Source: Myxococcus hansupus
GTDB taxonomy: Bacteria; Myxococcota; Myxococcia; Myxococcales; Myxococcaceae
Assembly: GCF_000280925.3 (NCBI RefSeq)
Contig: NZ_CP012109.1
Location: 3,988,501 to 4,052,500 of the forward strand
Length of the DNA: 64,000 bases
Direction: 5' to 3'
This document shows, one piece after another, positions 1 through 19,163 of the stretch; positions within the stretch are counted from its first letter, which is position 1, and each line of letters opens with the position of its first letter. The translations under genes were made by a program, and so were the position numbers. Under the pieces are notes generated by a model. The model was not told the origin of the DNA. It saw only the letters and a list, made by a program, of their open reading frames with translations, and ran no database searches.

Positions 1-4904
<4,904 letters not shown>

Positions 4905-5009
4905 GGAGCGCGCTCAACAGTCCAGAAGTGGGCGAGGCGCTACACATAGCAGGCAATCTCAGATGCTCAGGATCTGTTACAAATATCGAAAAATTCCCCA
5001 AAACCCGAT

Positions 5010-8960
<3,951 letters not shown>

Positions 8961-8980
8961 GCCCCACCTGCTGAACGGAT

Positions 8981-9003
8981 GCAGGCGCCGCATGGGCGCC
9001 TGC
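8981..9003. repeat. Perfect 9-bp hairpin after guaB
   Basis: GCAGGCGCC at 8981-8989 is repeated in inverted form as GGCGCCTGC at 8995-9003 around a five-base loop, 20 bp after the guaB stop. No T-tract follows on the plus strand, so it is a possible weak guaB terminator or 3' stabiliser. Confidence 0.45.
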
Positions 9004-9033
9004 CGCCTCGCCCGGAGTGGGCGTTCGGGCACG

Positions 9034-9065
9034 AAAAAAGGGCCCGCGCCGCATGGGCGGGGCCC
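9034..9065 (-). terminator. Intrinsic terminator of the minus-strand lipoprotein gene
   Basis: Read on the minus strand, GGGCCC (9065-9060) pairs with GGGCCC (9045-9040) and is followed directly by six T residues (9039-9034). It lies about 30 bp downstream of the stop of the 9096-9731 gene, as expected for a rho-independent terminator. Confidence 0.75.
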
Positions 9066-9095
9066 TGGTTGCCAGCCCGGAAGGGGCCGCGCGAC

Positions 9096-9731
9096 CTACC
9101 GGCCGCGCTTCCGGCCACCGCCCGACGCGGGCGTGGCGGGCTCATCGGCGGCGGGGGTGGAGGGCACCACGCGCTTCTCCGCGGCGGCCACCCGGTTGAG
9201 CAGCGTCTCCTTGTCGTCCGGCTCCAGCGTCTCGATGGCCTGGCGCAGGGTGTTGAAGTCGAGCCGGGCGATGGTGACGGTGTTGCCGCCCTTGATCTCC
9301 TGGACCGTGGGCACGTCCACCAGCTCGCGCATGTAGGTCTCGAACTCCACCCGCACGTCGGCCGTCTGCTGGATGCAGGTGTCCTTCGCGTTGACCAGGT
9401 GCTGGGTGCCCTCGCGGTAGCTGAGGTCCGGGTTGCGGGTCATCGCATCCTCGAACGTGGCGGTCCGCTTCTTCAGCGAGGAGAACAGCTCGATGTAGTC
9501 CACCAGGCGGTCCGTCTCCGGGCGGTTCACGTTGCGCGCCTTGGCCAGCGCCTCCGTGGAATCCTCACAGGAAATCTTCTCGAGCTCGGCGGCCCCCGGC
9601 GTTTCCTTCACCGAGAGATTCTGGGTTTCGCGGTCCAGCCGCTCATCCGAGGAGATCTCCTTCACGCATCCGGTGGCGGACAGTAGGAGTAGGGTCGCTG
9701 CAGCAGTAGGGGCGAACAGGCGGCGCGGCAT
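9096..9731 (-). CDS. Predicted lipoprotein of unknown function
   Basis: The product is 211 aa. ATG 9731 has GAGG about 7 nt upstream; a TTG at 9746 is the alternative. The N-terminus MPRRLFAPTAAATLL is followed by a hydrophobic stretch and a lipobox, LSATGC, so the mature protein should be lipid-anchored at Cys. The rest is polar and mostly helical in character (EALAKARNVNRP, LFSSLKKRTATFEDAM, FNTLRQAIETLEPDD) and ends in an Ala/Pro-rich, basic tail (GGGRKRGR). I do not recognise the family. It sits between guaB and guaA on the opposite strand and has its own terminator. Confidence 0.85.
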   Translation of the reverse strand: MPRRLFAPTAAATLLLLSATGCVKEISSDERLDRETQNLSVKETPGAAELEKISCEDSTEALAKARNVNRPETDRLVDYIELFSSLKKRTATFEDAMTRNPDLSYREGTQHLVNAKDTCIQQTADVRVEFETYMRELVDVPTVQEIKGGNTVTIARLDFNTLRQAIETLEPDDKETLLNRVAAAEKRVVPSTPAADEPATPASGGGRKRGR

Positions 9732-9763
9732 CCAGGCCTCGAACAATTGAAGGTACTTGGGCG

Positions 9764-9791
9764 TTGAATTCCGGAAGTTTGTAGCGATAAG
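9764..9791 (+). promoter_or_regulatory. Candidate sigma-70 promoter for guaA
   Basis: TTGAAT (9764-9769) and GATAAG (9786-9791) are separated by 16 bp, 43 bp upstream of the guaA start. The match is moderate: the -10 lacks the first consensus T. It is the best pair in the short gap between guaA and the divergent lipoprotein gene. Confidence 0.35.
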
Positions 9792-9833
9792 GGCCCCCAG
9801 CCGTCAACGACGCCCCTCTCGGAGACCTCCCAG

Positions 9834-11387
<1,554 letters not shown>

Positions 11388-11426
11388 GGCGGAGGCGGGC
11401 AGGGCGCCTGCCCGGCTGAAATGAAA

Positions 11427-11460
11427 GAGGCTGCCCGGAACGAACCGGGCAGCCTCTTCT
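11427..11460 (+). terminator. Strong hairpin terminator between convergent guaA and S46 peptidase gene
   Basis: A 12-bp perfect stem, GAGGCTGCCCGG (11427-11438) with CCGGGCAGCCTC (11445-11456), encloses the loop AACGAA and is followed by TTCT. It lies 40 bp after the guaA stop. On the other strand the stem is followed by TTTCATTTC, so it probably terminates both genes. Confidence 0.85.
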
Positions 11461-11510
11461 GCTTCCGGGGCCCTGGCGTCATGCGCCGGGGCCCCTTGCC
11501 GCGGTGGGAA

Positions 11511-13604
11511 TCAGCCCGCCGGGTTCGCCTTCACGGGCGGGACCTTGGTGCTGCCCGGGCGCAGCTCCTCGAGCAGCCGCGTGGCGCCGTAGATCTTCGT
11601 CAGCGACTCGATGATGGCCGCGCTGTGGACGCTGACGGCGCGGTTCACGCTCTCGTCGAAGCCGTACTCGCCGCCCAGGGACTGGATGTTGCCGTCGAAC
11701 ACGATGCCGACGATCTCCGCGTCCTTGTTGATGACCGGCGAGCCCGAGTTGCCACCGATGATGTCGTTGGTGGAGACGAAGTTCATCGGCGTGGTGCCGT
11801 CGAGCGCCTTCTCGTTCTTCAGCCAGGACTTGGGCAGCGCGAAGGGCTCCTCACCCGTGGCGTGGTCGAAGGTGCCGGCCATCTGGGTGATGGGGGCCAC
11901 CTGCTTGCCGTTCTCCGTGTAGCCCTTCACCGAGCCGTAGGACAGGCGCAGGCTGAACGTGGCGTCCGGGTACTGGTTGGTGCCGTAGATTTCGAACTTC
12001 GACTTGGCCACCAGCTCGCTGTTCTTGCGGATGACGGACTCGACGTTCTCCTCGTAGGTCTTGCGCACGGCGCGCATGTCCGGGTCCAGCGCGACGGCCA
12101 ACTGGATCATCGGGTCCTTGGACGCGGTGACGGCCGCCTTGCCGCCCTTGTAGAGGGCCTGACGCGCCTTCACGTCACGCAGCTTGGTGCCCTTCACCAG
12201 ACGGGCGGCCAGCTTCTCCGGGGACTCCTTGCCCAGGACCTTCTTCACGAAGGGGTGGTCCGAGCCGAGCTCCTCGCGCATCTTGGTGAGGCTGAACGTC
12301 AGGCGGGCGATCTCCAGCTCCGGGTAGATGGGGGCCGGGCTGAACAACTGGGCCTCCAGCGCCGGGACGTTGGCCTGATTGAACTCACGCAGACGCTGGC
12401 CGTTCTCCTTGGGCAGCTCGTCCGCGCCGCGCACCAGCGTGCGGGCCAGCGAGAAGAGCGACGAGGACAGGCCGCTGCCGCTCTCCATGAACGACAGCTC
12501 CTTGCGGATGTTGCCAAGCTGCACCTGGGCCTTGGCAATCTCCTCCCACGCGGCGCCGTACTTCTTCTTCATCTCCGGGTTCGCGTCGACCTTCTTGCGC
12601 AGCTCCTGCTCGGCGGCGACCTTCTGCGCGAAGAACGTCTTGTCCAGCAGGGCCTCGTGACGGCCCTTGAGCGCCTTCACCGAGTTCTCCACGCCGAACA
12701 GCATGTTGGTGGAGATGCGGCGCTGCTCGGCGCCACGGCGGCCGAACTCCGTCAGCATGCCGCGCATCTCGGACAGCGTCATGAGCGTCTTGGGCAGCAC
12801 CACGTCGCGCTGGAACTCCAGCTCCGCGATGGTGAGGCCACGCGACGTGCGACCCGGGTGGCCGGAGATGAAGGTCAGCTCGCCTTCCTTGGCGCCCTTG
12901 TCGGACCACTTGAAGAAGTTGTTCGTGGTCGCCGGCTTGCCGTCCTCGTAGACGCGCAGGAACGTCACGTCCAGGTCGTACCGGGGGAACGTGAAGTTGT
13001 CCGGGTCACCGCCGAAGAACGCGATGCCGTGCTCGGGCGCCATCACCAGACGGACGTCCTGGAAGCGCTTGTACTCGTAGAGGTTGTACTGGCCGCCCTG
13101 GTACAGGGTGACCACGTCACAGCGCGCCTTGGCGTTGCCCGAGGAACAGGCCTGCTCCAGCTCGGACATCTTCGCCTTCAGGGTGTCGGCGTACTGCTTG
13201 CCGGACAGGCCCTGCGTGGCCTTGTTCAGCGTCTCCGTGACGTCGGTGATCTTGACGAGCTGGTTGAGCTCCATCGCCGGGCACTTCGTCTCCTCGGCCT
13301 GCGCCTTCGCGTAGAAGCCGTTGGCGATGTAGTCCTTCTTCGCCGTGGAGAGCTGGTCGATGCAGCCGCGGGCGCAGTGGTGGTTCGTCATCACCAGGCC
13401 GTTTTGCGACACGAAGCTCGCCGAGCATCCGCCCGCGAGCCGCGCCGACGACAGGCGCACGTTGTCCAGCCACTGCTGGGAAGGCTCGAAGCCGTACTTC
13501 TCCTTCACCTTCGCGGAGGGAAAGTTGTTGTAGGTCCACATGCCCTCGTCGGCCATCGCGGGAGCCGCGCCGAGGAGGGTGGCAATCACGAACAAGCGCT
13601 TCAT
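11511..13604 (-). CDS. S46 family serine dipeptidyl-peptidase (DPP7/DPP11-like)
   Basis: The product is 697 aa with a cleavable signal peptide (MKRLFVIATLLGAAPAMA|DEG). The N-terminus DEGMWTYNNFP is typical of S46 peptidases. All three catalytic regions are visible: His in TNHHC (about 73-77), Asp in DPDNFTFPRYDLD, and Ser in GGNSGSPV near the C-terminus. The family removes dipeptides from peptide N-termini in the periplasm or outside the cell, fitting a predatory, protein-consuming organism. Whether it is a DPP7-type (hydrophobic) or DPP11-type (acidic) enzyme cannot be judged by eye. Length matches the family (about 700 aa). The gene is monocistronic, convergent with guaA. Confidence 0.96.
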   Translation of the reverse strand: MKRLFVIATLLGAAPAMADEGMWTYNNFPSAKVKEKYGFEPSQQWLDNVRLSSARLAGGCSASFVSQNGLVMTNHHCARGCIDQLSTAKKDYIANGFYAKAQAEETKCPAMELNQLVKITDVTETLNKATQGLSGKQYADTLKAKMSELEQACSSGNAKARCDVVTLYQGGQYNLYEYKRFQDVRLVMAPEHGIAFFGGDPDNFTFPRYDLDVTFLRVYEDGKPATTNNFFKWSDKGAKEGELTFISGHPGRTSRGLTIAELEFQRDVVLPKTLMTLSEMRGMLTEFGRRGAEQRRISTNMLFGVENSVKALKGRHEALLDKTFFAQKVAAEQELRKKVDANPEMKKKYGAAWEEIAKAQVQLGNIRKELSFMESGSGLSSSLFSLARTLVRGADELPKENGQRLREFNQANVPALEAQLFSPAPIYPELEIARLTFSLTKMREELGSDHPFVKKVLGKESPEKLAARLVKGTKLRDVKARQALYKGGKAAVTASKDPMIQLAVALDPDMRAVRKTYEENVESVIRKNSELVAKSKFEIYGTNQYPDATFSLRLSYGSVKGYTENGKQVAPITQMAGTFDHATGEEPFALPKSWLKNEKALDGTTPMNFVSTNDIIGGNSGSPVINKDAEIVGIVFDGNIQSLGGEYGFDESVNRAVSVHSAAIIESLTKIYGATRLLEELRPGSTKVPPVKANPAG

Positions 13605-13898
13605 GAAACGGTCCTTTCCAGGGCCATGGGTGTCGCGGTTCTGCGGGAAGCTCCTGGCTGGGTCAAGCCAGTAAAGAACGGGGAATTTTTCCCGGCGAAC
13701 TCAACATGCGAGCGGGCTCGAGATTCCCGCCGTCAGGGGTTGGATTGCGAGGCGAAATGGACCTCATCGCAAGCCACCGGTGGAACAACGTGACGCGGCG
13801 GAAAAAGCCGCGAATGTGACGGGTTTTCCTGTCAACGCGACGTGTCAACCTGGCGCGTTCCATGACTGGGATTCCGCATCCCAGGCGTGGGACGCGCC

Positions 13899-16424
13899 TC
13901 AGTCTTTTCGAAGCGCCTGGAGTGGGTCCATCCGGGTCGCCCGCCGGGCTGGAACCCAACAAGCGAACAACGCCACGGCGGCGAGCAGTGCCGCCACGAC
14001 CCCGAACGTCCAGGGATCCCGCGCACTCACGCCGTGAAGCTGGCTCGCGAGCACCTGGGACAGCCCGAGCGCCGCCCCCAGGCCCACCCCCAAACCCACG
14101 GCGGTCATTCCCGCGCCCTGGTGCAGGACAAGCCGGAGCACGTCCGCCGGCCGGGCGCCAAGCGCCATCCGGACCCCCAGCTCCCGCGTGCGCTGGGCCA
14201 CCCGGAGCGAGACGACCCCGTAGAGGCCGTACGCCGCGAGCACGACGGCGAGACCCGCGAAGCCGCCGAGCAACCCCAGGGCGAGCCTGCGCGTCGCCAG
14301 GGACTGCGAGATGACCTGCTCCAGGGTGAGCGCCCTGTAGATGGGCACGGTGCCATCCACCCGGCGGATGGCCTCCCGGATGGCCGGCAGCAGCGTCTCC
14401 GGCGGCACGGAGGTCCTCGCAACCAGGACGAGCCCGTCGTCGCCCCAAGGCCTGCCATGGGGGACATGGAATTCGGCGAGGGGTTCGCGCTCCAGCCCCG
14501 CCTGGCGGACATCGCCCACGACACCGACGATGGCGTACGTCGTGGCCCCGACGTGCAGCCGCTGGCCCAGGGCACCTCCGGCCGGAAAGTGCCGGCGGGC
14601 CAGGGTTTCATTGACGATGACCACACCGGCCTGGTCCGGAGCGGCGTCCAGGGCCGTGAAATCGCGCCCTTGGAGCAAGGGGATGCCCATGGTGGAGAAG
14701 TAGCCCGGACTGGTGGCGCGCCGCTCGGCACGGGGCTCGTCGCCGGGCTCTGGCAGCGGGGCTCCTTCGACTTGATACCGGGCGTTGTTCCAAGCCCGTT
14801 GGATGGGGAGCACCGACGTCATGCCCGCCGCGGTGACGCCCGGGAGCGCGCGAACGGCTTCCAGCACGGGCTCCAGGAGCCGTCCCGGAAGCTCCGCGTC
14901 CAATGCGCCATCCTTGAAGAATCGGTCGTCTGGGATGGCGAGATGCAGTGTGAGCACCTGGCCCGGGGCGAGTCCGGAGGACGTCCCGAGCAGGTGCAGG
15001 AATCCGCGTCCGAGAAGCCCAGCGCCGACGAGCAGGACCAGGGAAAGGGCGATCTCGACAACCACGAGCGAGGCCCCCAGGCGACGGCCGAGGCCCGGCA
15101 CCGAGCCGCCATCGCCCGCGGCGGCGAGCCCGCCACGGACGTCCAACCGGGAGACCTGGAGGGCCGGAAGCAGCCCGAAGACCAGTGCGCTGACGCTGGT
15201 GATTCCCAGGAGGAACAGGAACGCCGCGCCGTCCAGCGCGATGTCCTGACGCCGAGGCAGGCTCTCCGGAGCCAGGGCCAGGAGCGCGTCCAGACCCCAG
15301 CGCGCCAGGAGCGTGGCCAGCGCGCCGCCCAGGAGCGCCAACAGGAGGCTTTCGACCAGGAGCTGCTGGACGACTCGAGCCCGGCCGGCGCCCAGCGCCA
15401 GACGAACGGCCAGCTCGCGGCGCCGAGTGCCCGCACGCGCCAGCAGCAGGTTCGCGACATTCGTACAGGCGATGAGAAGCACCAGGGTGACGGCGCCGAG
15501 CAGGACCTGGAGCGGCGCTCGCCAGGACTGCGTCTGGCTTTCGTCGAGCGGAATGACCCGGGCACTCCGACCCCGGTGGGATTCTGCCTGGGCCAACGCG
15601 GCATTCGCGGCGACTTGCTTCAAATGGGCCTCGGCGGAGGCCCGTGAAACGCCCGGAGCCAACCGGGCCCGGAGGGACAACACCGTGGACCGGGTCCGGG
15701 CGGCGGCGTCCAGAGGCGCCACCAGCGGCAGCCAGACGTCCGTGGAACCATCAAATGAGGCTGGCATCACGCCAATGACGGTGTGGGCCACGCCATCCAG
15801 GCTCACGGAACGGCCCAGGACGGACGGGCTCGCGCCAAAACGGGCGCGCCAGAGACGCTCGCCGAGGATGGCGACTGGGGCCTGGCCGGGCAGGTCCTCA
15901 TCGGGCTCGAACGTCCGGCCCAGCAAGGGCGGCACGCCATGTACCGAGAAGAAATCCGCGGTTCCTCGAACGGCCTGGAGGCGTTCAGGCGCATCCGAGT
16001 CCTGGAGCGTGACGCCGCCACCCGTGAACGCCGCCATGTGCGCGAAGGCAGGGCTGTTTTGGCGCCAGGCCCAGAACGTGGGCCAGGACACCGGGCCGCC
16101 ATAGCCCTGGGGGCGAACCTCGACGAGGCTGACCAGCCGCTCGGGTTCCGCATACGGCAACGGCCGGAGGAGAACGCCGTGGACCACGCTGAAGATGACG
16201 GAGTTGGCGCCGATGCCCAGCGCCAGACACAGCACGGCGGCCGCGACGAAGCCGGGTGCGCGGCGGAACGTGCGGAGCGCGAAGCGAACATCCGCGGCGA
16301 GCGAATCAAGCAAGGGCAGGTCCGGAGGTCGGGGGTGGAGATCCTGCCGGAACGGGCTGCAATCGATGGACCGAACCTGGCCCGAAAGCGCCCAGGAACC
16401 GGGGAGGAGAACGGCCTGGATCAA
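13899..16424 (-). CDS. Orphan MacB/FtsX-type permease (ADOP-like, duplicated)
   Basis: The frame gives 841 aa from TTG 16424; the true start may be a little downstream because the recognisable protein begins near LAADVRFALRTFRRAPGF. The first transmembrane segment (AAAVLCLALGIGANSVIFSVV) is followed by a periplasmic MacB-like domain and a three-helix FtsX core. A second copy follows: ASLVVVEIALSLVLLVGAGLL, another periplasmic domain, and a final FtsX core (LGVRMALGARPADVLRLVL). It ends PARRATRMDPLQALRKD, the classic ending of MacB-type permeases. The architecture matches acidobacterial duplicated orphan permeases. No ATPase gene is adjacent. Substrate unknown; members are usually suggested to be efflux or macrolide-export related. 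Confidence 0.9.
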   Translation of the reverse strand: MIQAVLLPGSWALSGQVRSIDCSPFRQDLHPRPPDLPLLDSLAADVRFALRTFRRAPGFVAAAVLCLALGIGANSVIFSVVHGVLLRPLPYAEPERLVSLVEVRPQGYGGPVSWPTFWAWRQNSPAFAHMAAFTGGGVTLQDSDAPERLQAVRGTADFFSVHGVPPLLGRTFEPDEDLPGQAPVAILGERLWRARFGASPSVLGRSVSLDGVAHTVIGVMPASFDGSTDVWLPLVAPLDAAARTRSTVLSLRARLAPGVSRASAEAHLKQVAANAALAQAESHRGRSARVIPLDESQTQSWRAPLQVLLGAVTLVLLIACTNVANLLLARAGTRRRELAVRLALGAGRARVVQQLLVESLLLALLGGALATLLARWGLDALLALAPESLPRRQDIALDGAAFLFLLGITSVSALVFGLLPALQVSRLDVRGGLAAAGDGGSVPGLGRRLGASLVVVEIALSLVLLVGAGLLGRGFLHLLGTSSGLAPGQVLTLHLAIPDDRFFKDGALDAELPGRLLEPVLEAVRALPGVTAAGMTSVLPIQRAWNNARYQVEGAPLPEPGDEPRAERRATSPGYFSTMGIPLLQGRDFTALDAAPDQAGVVIVNETLARRHFPAGGALGQRLHVGATTYAIVGVVGDVRQAGLEREPLAEFHVPHGRPWGDDGLVLVARTSVPPETLLPAIREAIRRVDGTVPIYRALTLEQVISQSLATRRLALGLLGGFAGLAVVLAAYGLYGVVSLRVAQRTRELGVRMALGARPADVLRLVLHQGAGMTAVGLGVGLGAALGLSQVLASQLHGVSARDPWTFGVVAALLAAVALFACWVPARRATRMDPLQALRKD

Positions 16425-16452
16425 CCCCAGGGCTCGCGCCCGCTTAGTTTAC

Positions 16453-16466
16453 ATAACGCATGTTAT
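16453..16466. promoter_or_regulatory. Palindrome in the divergent ADOP/lipoprotein promoter region
   Basis: ATAAC-GCAT-GTTAT is a five-base-arm dyad in an AT-rich patch (16447-16468), just upstream of the ADOP start and in otherwise GC-rich DNA. This is a plausible operator. ADOP genes are often controlled by PadR-type repressors, but no regulator gene is adjacent here, so the assignment is tentative. Confidence 0.3.
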
Positions 16467-16603
16467 CAGACCTTGCCTCTAGAGGGAGAGGTCGGGTCGC
16501 GGACGTCATCCACGGCCCCATGGCCACCAGGCTGCGGCCCGGTTGGCTGGCCGGCACTCGGCGCTTTCCGGTCCCCCGTTGGGCGCATACCGTGCGGCGC
16601 CAC

Positions 16604-17242
16604 ATGCGTGTTCTTCGATTCGGACTCGTCGCCGTCACGTGCTGTGGCGCTCTCGTCCTCGCGGGCTGTCCCGACAAGCCGGCCGCTGCTCCGGATTCTG
16701 GCGTCGTCGAAGCGCCCCAGGTCCCCGCCGAGCCGCCGCCCACCCGGTTCTCGCTCAGCTACCAGGCCCCGGCGGCCAAGCCGTCCGCCGGGCCTGATAC
16801 GGGTTCCGGCACCACGGGCGCGGCCCTGGCGGACTCCGGTACCCCCGCCGCGAACCCCGGAACCGCCCAGGTGGCGCTTTCCGACGTCTCCCTCGCGCCA
16901 GATGAAGAATCCGTCATCGAGCCGACCACGCTCCTGGAGCTTCGGACGACGCGGCTGCTCAAGAACTACCGGGTCCGGCTGTTCGACGAGGCCGACCGGG
17001 CCATGATTTCCGACGACGCTGTCGAGGAAACCGACAACGGCCTCGTCTACCGCATCCAACTGCCGCAGCCGCTCAAAACGGGCTTCAAATACACGTTGGT
17101 CGTCGACGCCCAAACCGGCACCGGTTTCACCGATGCCCTCGGCCGCGACGTCGACGAGTTCCGGCAAACCCTTCAGATTGCTGGCGAAAAGGAAAAGCCC
17201 ACGCCCCCAGCCAAGCAGACCGGCAAGAAGAAACGCCGGTAG
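16604..17242 (+). CDS. Predicted lipoprotein with C-terminal Ig-like domain
   Basis: This 212-aa product starts at ATG 16604 (MRVLRFGLVAVTCC); an in-frame GTG at 16592 is also possible and neither has a clear Shine-Dalgarno. The lipobox is LVLAGC, then a long Pro/Ala/Ser/Thr-rich linker (residues about 25-110), then a compact domain (LLKNYRVRLFDEAD, VYRIQLPQPLKTGFKYTLVVDAQT, TDALGRDVDEF) that looks like an SbsA-type Ig-like (Big_5) fold. The C-terminus is very basic (KKKRR). Role unknown; a surface or periplasmic structural or binding function is likely. It is divergent from the ADOP permease. Confidence 0.82.
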   Translation: MRVLRFGLVAVTCCGALVLAGCPDKPAAAPDSGVVEAPQVPAEPPPTRFSLSYQAPAAKPSAGPDTGSGTTGAALADSGTPAANPGTAQVALSDVSLAPDEESVIEPTTLLELRTTRLLKNYRVRLFDEADRAMISDDAVEETDNGLVYRIQLPQPLKTGFKYTLVVDAQTGTGFTDALGRDVDEFRQTLQIAGEKEKPTPPAKQTGKKKRR

Positions 17243-17310
17243 CGCGGCCGGCCGGCGGGCTCAGGCGCGACGCCTCCGCAACGCGCCCGATTCAATCCGC
17301 GCCGCCTTGC

Positions 17311-18126
17311 TCAGCGGTCCGCGACTGGCGGCAGTCCCAATGAGCTCTTCAGGTCCCGCAGCTTGGCTTGAATGAGCCGCATGTTCTTGGGCCCCATTCG
17401 CAGCAAGTGCTTCTGCGCGGGGCTCAGGTCCTCCAGCTCGGGCGCCGCGTAGGCATGGAGCGCGCCCTCGGGAATGACTTCCACGGGGCCTTCCTGCACG
17501 GGCACCTTGAGCAAATGCTGGATCGCCGCGCTCAACGAGCTGTTGAACGTCTGTCCCGGCGGCGCAATCTCGGCATTGGCCTGGTCAATCAAGGGCTTCA
17601 GCTCGCGGTACACGCTGGCCGCGGACTGCGTGTCGATGGACCCGATGACCCGGGCCACCGTGTCGTAGCGCGCGTAGCTCGCCGGATCGATGACCGTCGT
17701 GCCATCCACCTCGGTCACCGAGAACGCCCCGGTGGGCGCCAGGAACCCGAGCATCGTCCGCGGGCTCGCGCCCTCCGCGATGCTCGTCACGGCCGCCGTG
17801 AAGCGCCGGACCAGATCCTTCTCGTTCATCCAGCGCGCGAGCTCGGGGTCTGGTGAGAGCTGGCTCGCATGGCTGCGAATCTCGGCATCCTGTTCGGTCA
17901 GCGACACCTCGGGAACGGTCGCGGGCGCCGGGGCGACATCCGCGACGCGCTCCGTGGGCGCGGCCGGAACCGCGTCCGTCGGCTGGGACTCCATTCGCCG
18001 GAGCCCAAAATACGACGCGACCAACGCCAGACCGGCCAGCCCGAGGACGACGGCCAACGTCTTGCCTTTCGAACTCGAAGTGGACTCAGGAACCTCGGCT
18101 GGCGTCGGATTCGTCGGGTCGCTCAT
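17311..18126 (-). CDS. DUF3014-like single-pass membrane protein
   Basis: The product is 271 aa. The ATG at 18126 has a strong GGAGG five bases upstream. A short polar N-terminus is followed by one transmembrane helix (TLAVVLGLAGLALVASYFGL, about 23-42), an Ala/Pro-rich linker, then a soluble domain: DLVRRFTAAVTSIAEG, SYARYDTVARVIGSID, VYRELKPLIDQANAEI, and a helical C-terminus (SPAQKHLLRMGPKNMRLIQ). This pattern fits the DUF3014 family. Function is not known. The predicted topology is inner-membrane anchored with the domain in the periplasm. A long inverted repeat lies upstream at 18210-18259. Confidence 0.85.
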   Translation of the reverse strand: MSDPTNPTPAEVPESTSSSKGKTLAVVLGLAGLALVASYFGLRRMESQPTDAVPAAPTERVADVAPAPATVPEVSLTEQDAEIRSHASQLSPDPELARWMNEKDLVRRFTAAVTSIAEGASPRTMLGFLAPTGAFSVTEVDGTTVIDPASYARYDTVARVIGSIDTQSAASVYRELKPLIDQANAEIAPPGQTFNSSLSAAIQHLLKVPVQEGPVEVIPEGALHAYAAPELEDLSPAQKHLLRMGPKNMRLIQAKLRDLKSSLGLPPVADR

Positions 18127-18209
18127 TCATTCCTCCGTGGTGGACCCTACAAGCTACAAACGCCCCCCCAGGGCATTCCACCGCACCCACGCCTTTCGCG
18201 ACCCCGGGT

Positions 18210-18259
18210 GTTCACCGTCCGGAAGTCACGAATGCACGGCTGCTGTCGGGACGGTGAAC
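18210..18259. repeat. 11-bp inverted repeat upstream of the DUF3014-like gene
   Basis: GTTCACCGTCC (18210-18220) and GGACGGTGAAC (18249-18259) are perfect inverted copies around a 28-base loop, in the gap between the exonuclease gene's end (18282) and the DUF3014-like start (18126). No T-tract follows on either strand, so a regulatory or RNA-structure role is as likely as termination. Confidence 0.5.
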
Positions 18260-18281
18260 CGGGCACAGTCACCCTGCCCGC

Positions 18282-19163
18282 TCAGCCGTCCTGCTCCATG
18301 GCCCGGACCCGAGCGAGCGTCTGTTCGTCGCGCTCCGTCGGGCCCAACTCGAGGATGATCCGGCTCACGTCATAAAGCACGTCGCCGCGCTCGAACACCG
18401 GCAGCCGGGGAACATCCTGGTTCAGCTCGTCCGCGCCCCGGTTGTACGCCACGTCCATCAACGTCCGGAGCTGGAAGGCGTCGTAGAGGTTGTATTCGAC
18501 GAGGAACCGCAGGGCCTCCACGTCACCGCGGCGCTGATACGCGCGCCACAGCAGCACCGCGTCGTAGCCGTTCACGCCCTTCATGTGCGGCGGGCGCTCG
18601 GCGCCAATCTTCCCTTCGATTTCCTTCAGGCCGCCGCCCATGCCCAATCGCCGCGTCACGAACCGCAGGTCGATGTGCGCGTCCGGCACCGGAAAGCGGC
18701 CCGCGCCGAAGTAGTCGCGGAGCACCGGCACGTCGAAGCACGAGCCGTTGAACGTCACCCACAGCCGGCGCGCCGCCATCGCCTCCGGCAGCGCGTCCAT
18801 GTTCCGGCCCTGGATGAAGACGTGGAGCCCCTTCGAATCAAACAGGCTCACCACCGTGGGCGCCTGCGCCTCCCGGCCGTCCGTCTCGATGTCGAAGTAG
18901 ACGGCGTCGTCCTGGAACTCAGGGTACAGACGCCAGTGCTCACGGGATGGGAGCAGCTCCGCGAGCTTCCTCAAATCCCTGCGGGCCAGCGCGTCCCGCG
19001 TCTCGGCGATGCGCGCCCGGGCCACGTCGTCCGACTTCCGGTTGAGCGCCACGCCTTCACCGGCGGCCGGAAAGTCATCCCAGGTCCGGATGCCGCGGGA
19101 CCAGAGGTCCTTCTCCCGCCACGGCCCGACGCCCGGAATGTGCTGGAACGTCCGCTGAAGCAT
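18282..19163 (-). CDS. RNase H-like DEDD 3'-5' exonuclease (RNase_H_2 type)
   Basis: The product is 293 aa from ATG 19163, which overlaps the upstream Nudix stop as TGATG and implies translational coupling. The N-terminal part (FQHIPGVGPWREKDLWSRGI) resembles a helix-hairpin-helix-like segment. The exonuclease core has DEDD acidic residues in YFDIETDG, FNGSCFDVPVL and YNLYDAFQL, the last fitting the YxxxD (DEDDy) pattern. It probably degrades DNA or RNA ends. It is last in a row of minus-strand genes that starts near the acyl-CoA dehydrogenase and includes a putative nucleotide-sanitising Nudix enzyme, so a nucleic-acid maintenance role is reasonable. Confidence 0.88.
   Translation of the reverse strand: MLQRTFQHIPGVGPWREKDLWSRGIRTWDDFPAAGEGVALNRKSDDVARARIAETRDALARRDLRKLAELLPSREHWRLYPEFQDDAVYFDIETDGREAQAPTVVSLFDSKGLHVFIQGRNMDALPEAMAARRLWVTFNGSCFDVPVLRDYFGAGRFPVPDAHIDLRFVTRRLGMGGGLKEIEGKIGAERPPHMKGVNGYDAVLLWRAYQRRGDVEALRFLVEYNLYDAFQLRTLMDVAYNRGADELNQDVPRLPVFERGDVLYDVSRIILELGPTERDEQTLARVRAMEQDG

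Noticed and set aside
11421..13793. A 790-codon plus-strand frame opposite the S46 peptidase
   Set aside because: It is a shadow frame, with composition typical of antisense translation and no motif, while the opposite strand has full catalytic motifs and a signal peptide.
13830..13848. Two tandem TTGACA hexamers upstream of the S46 peptidase
   Set aside because: No acceptable -10 lies 16-18 bp downstream of either copy on the minus strand.
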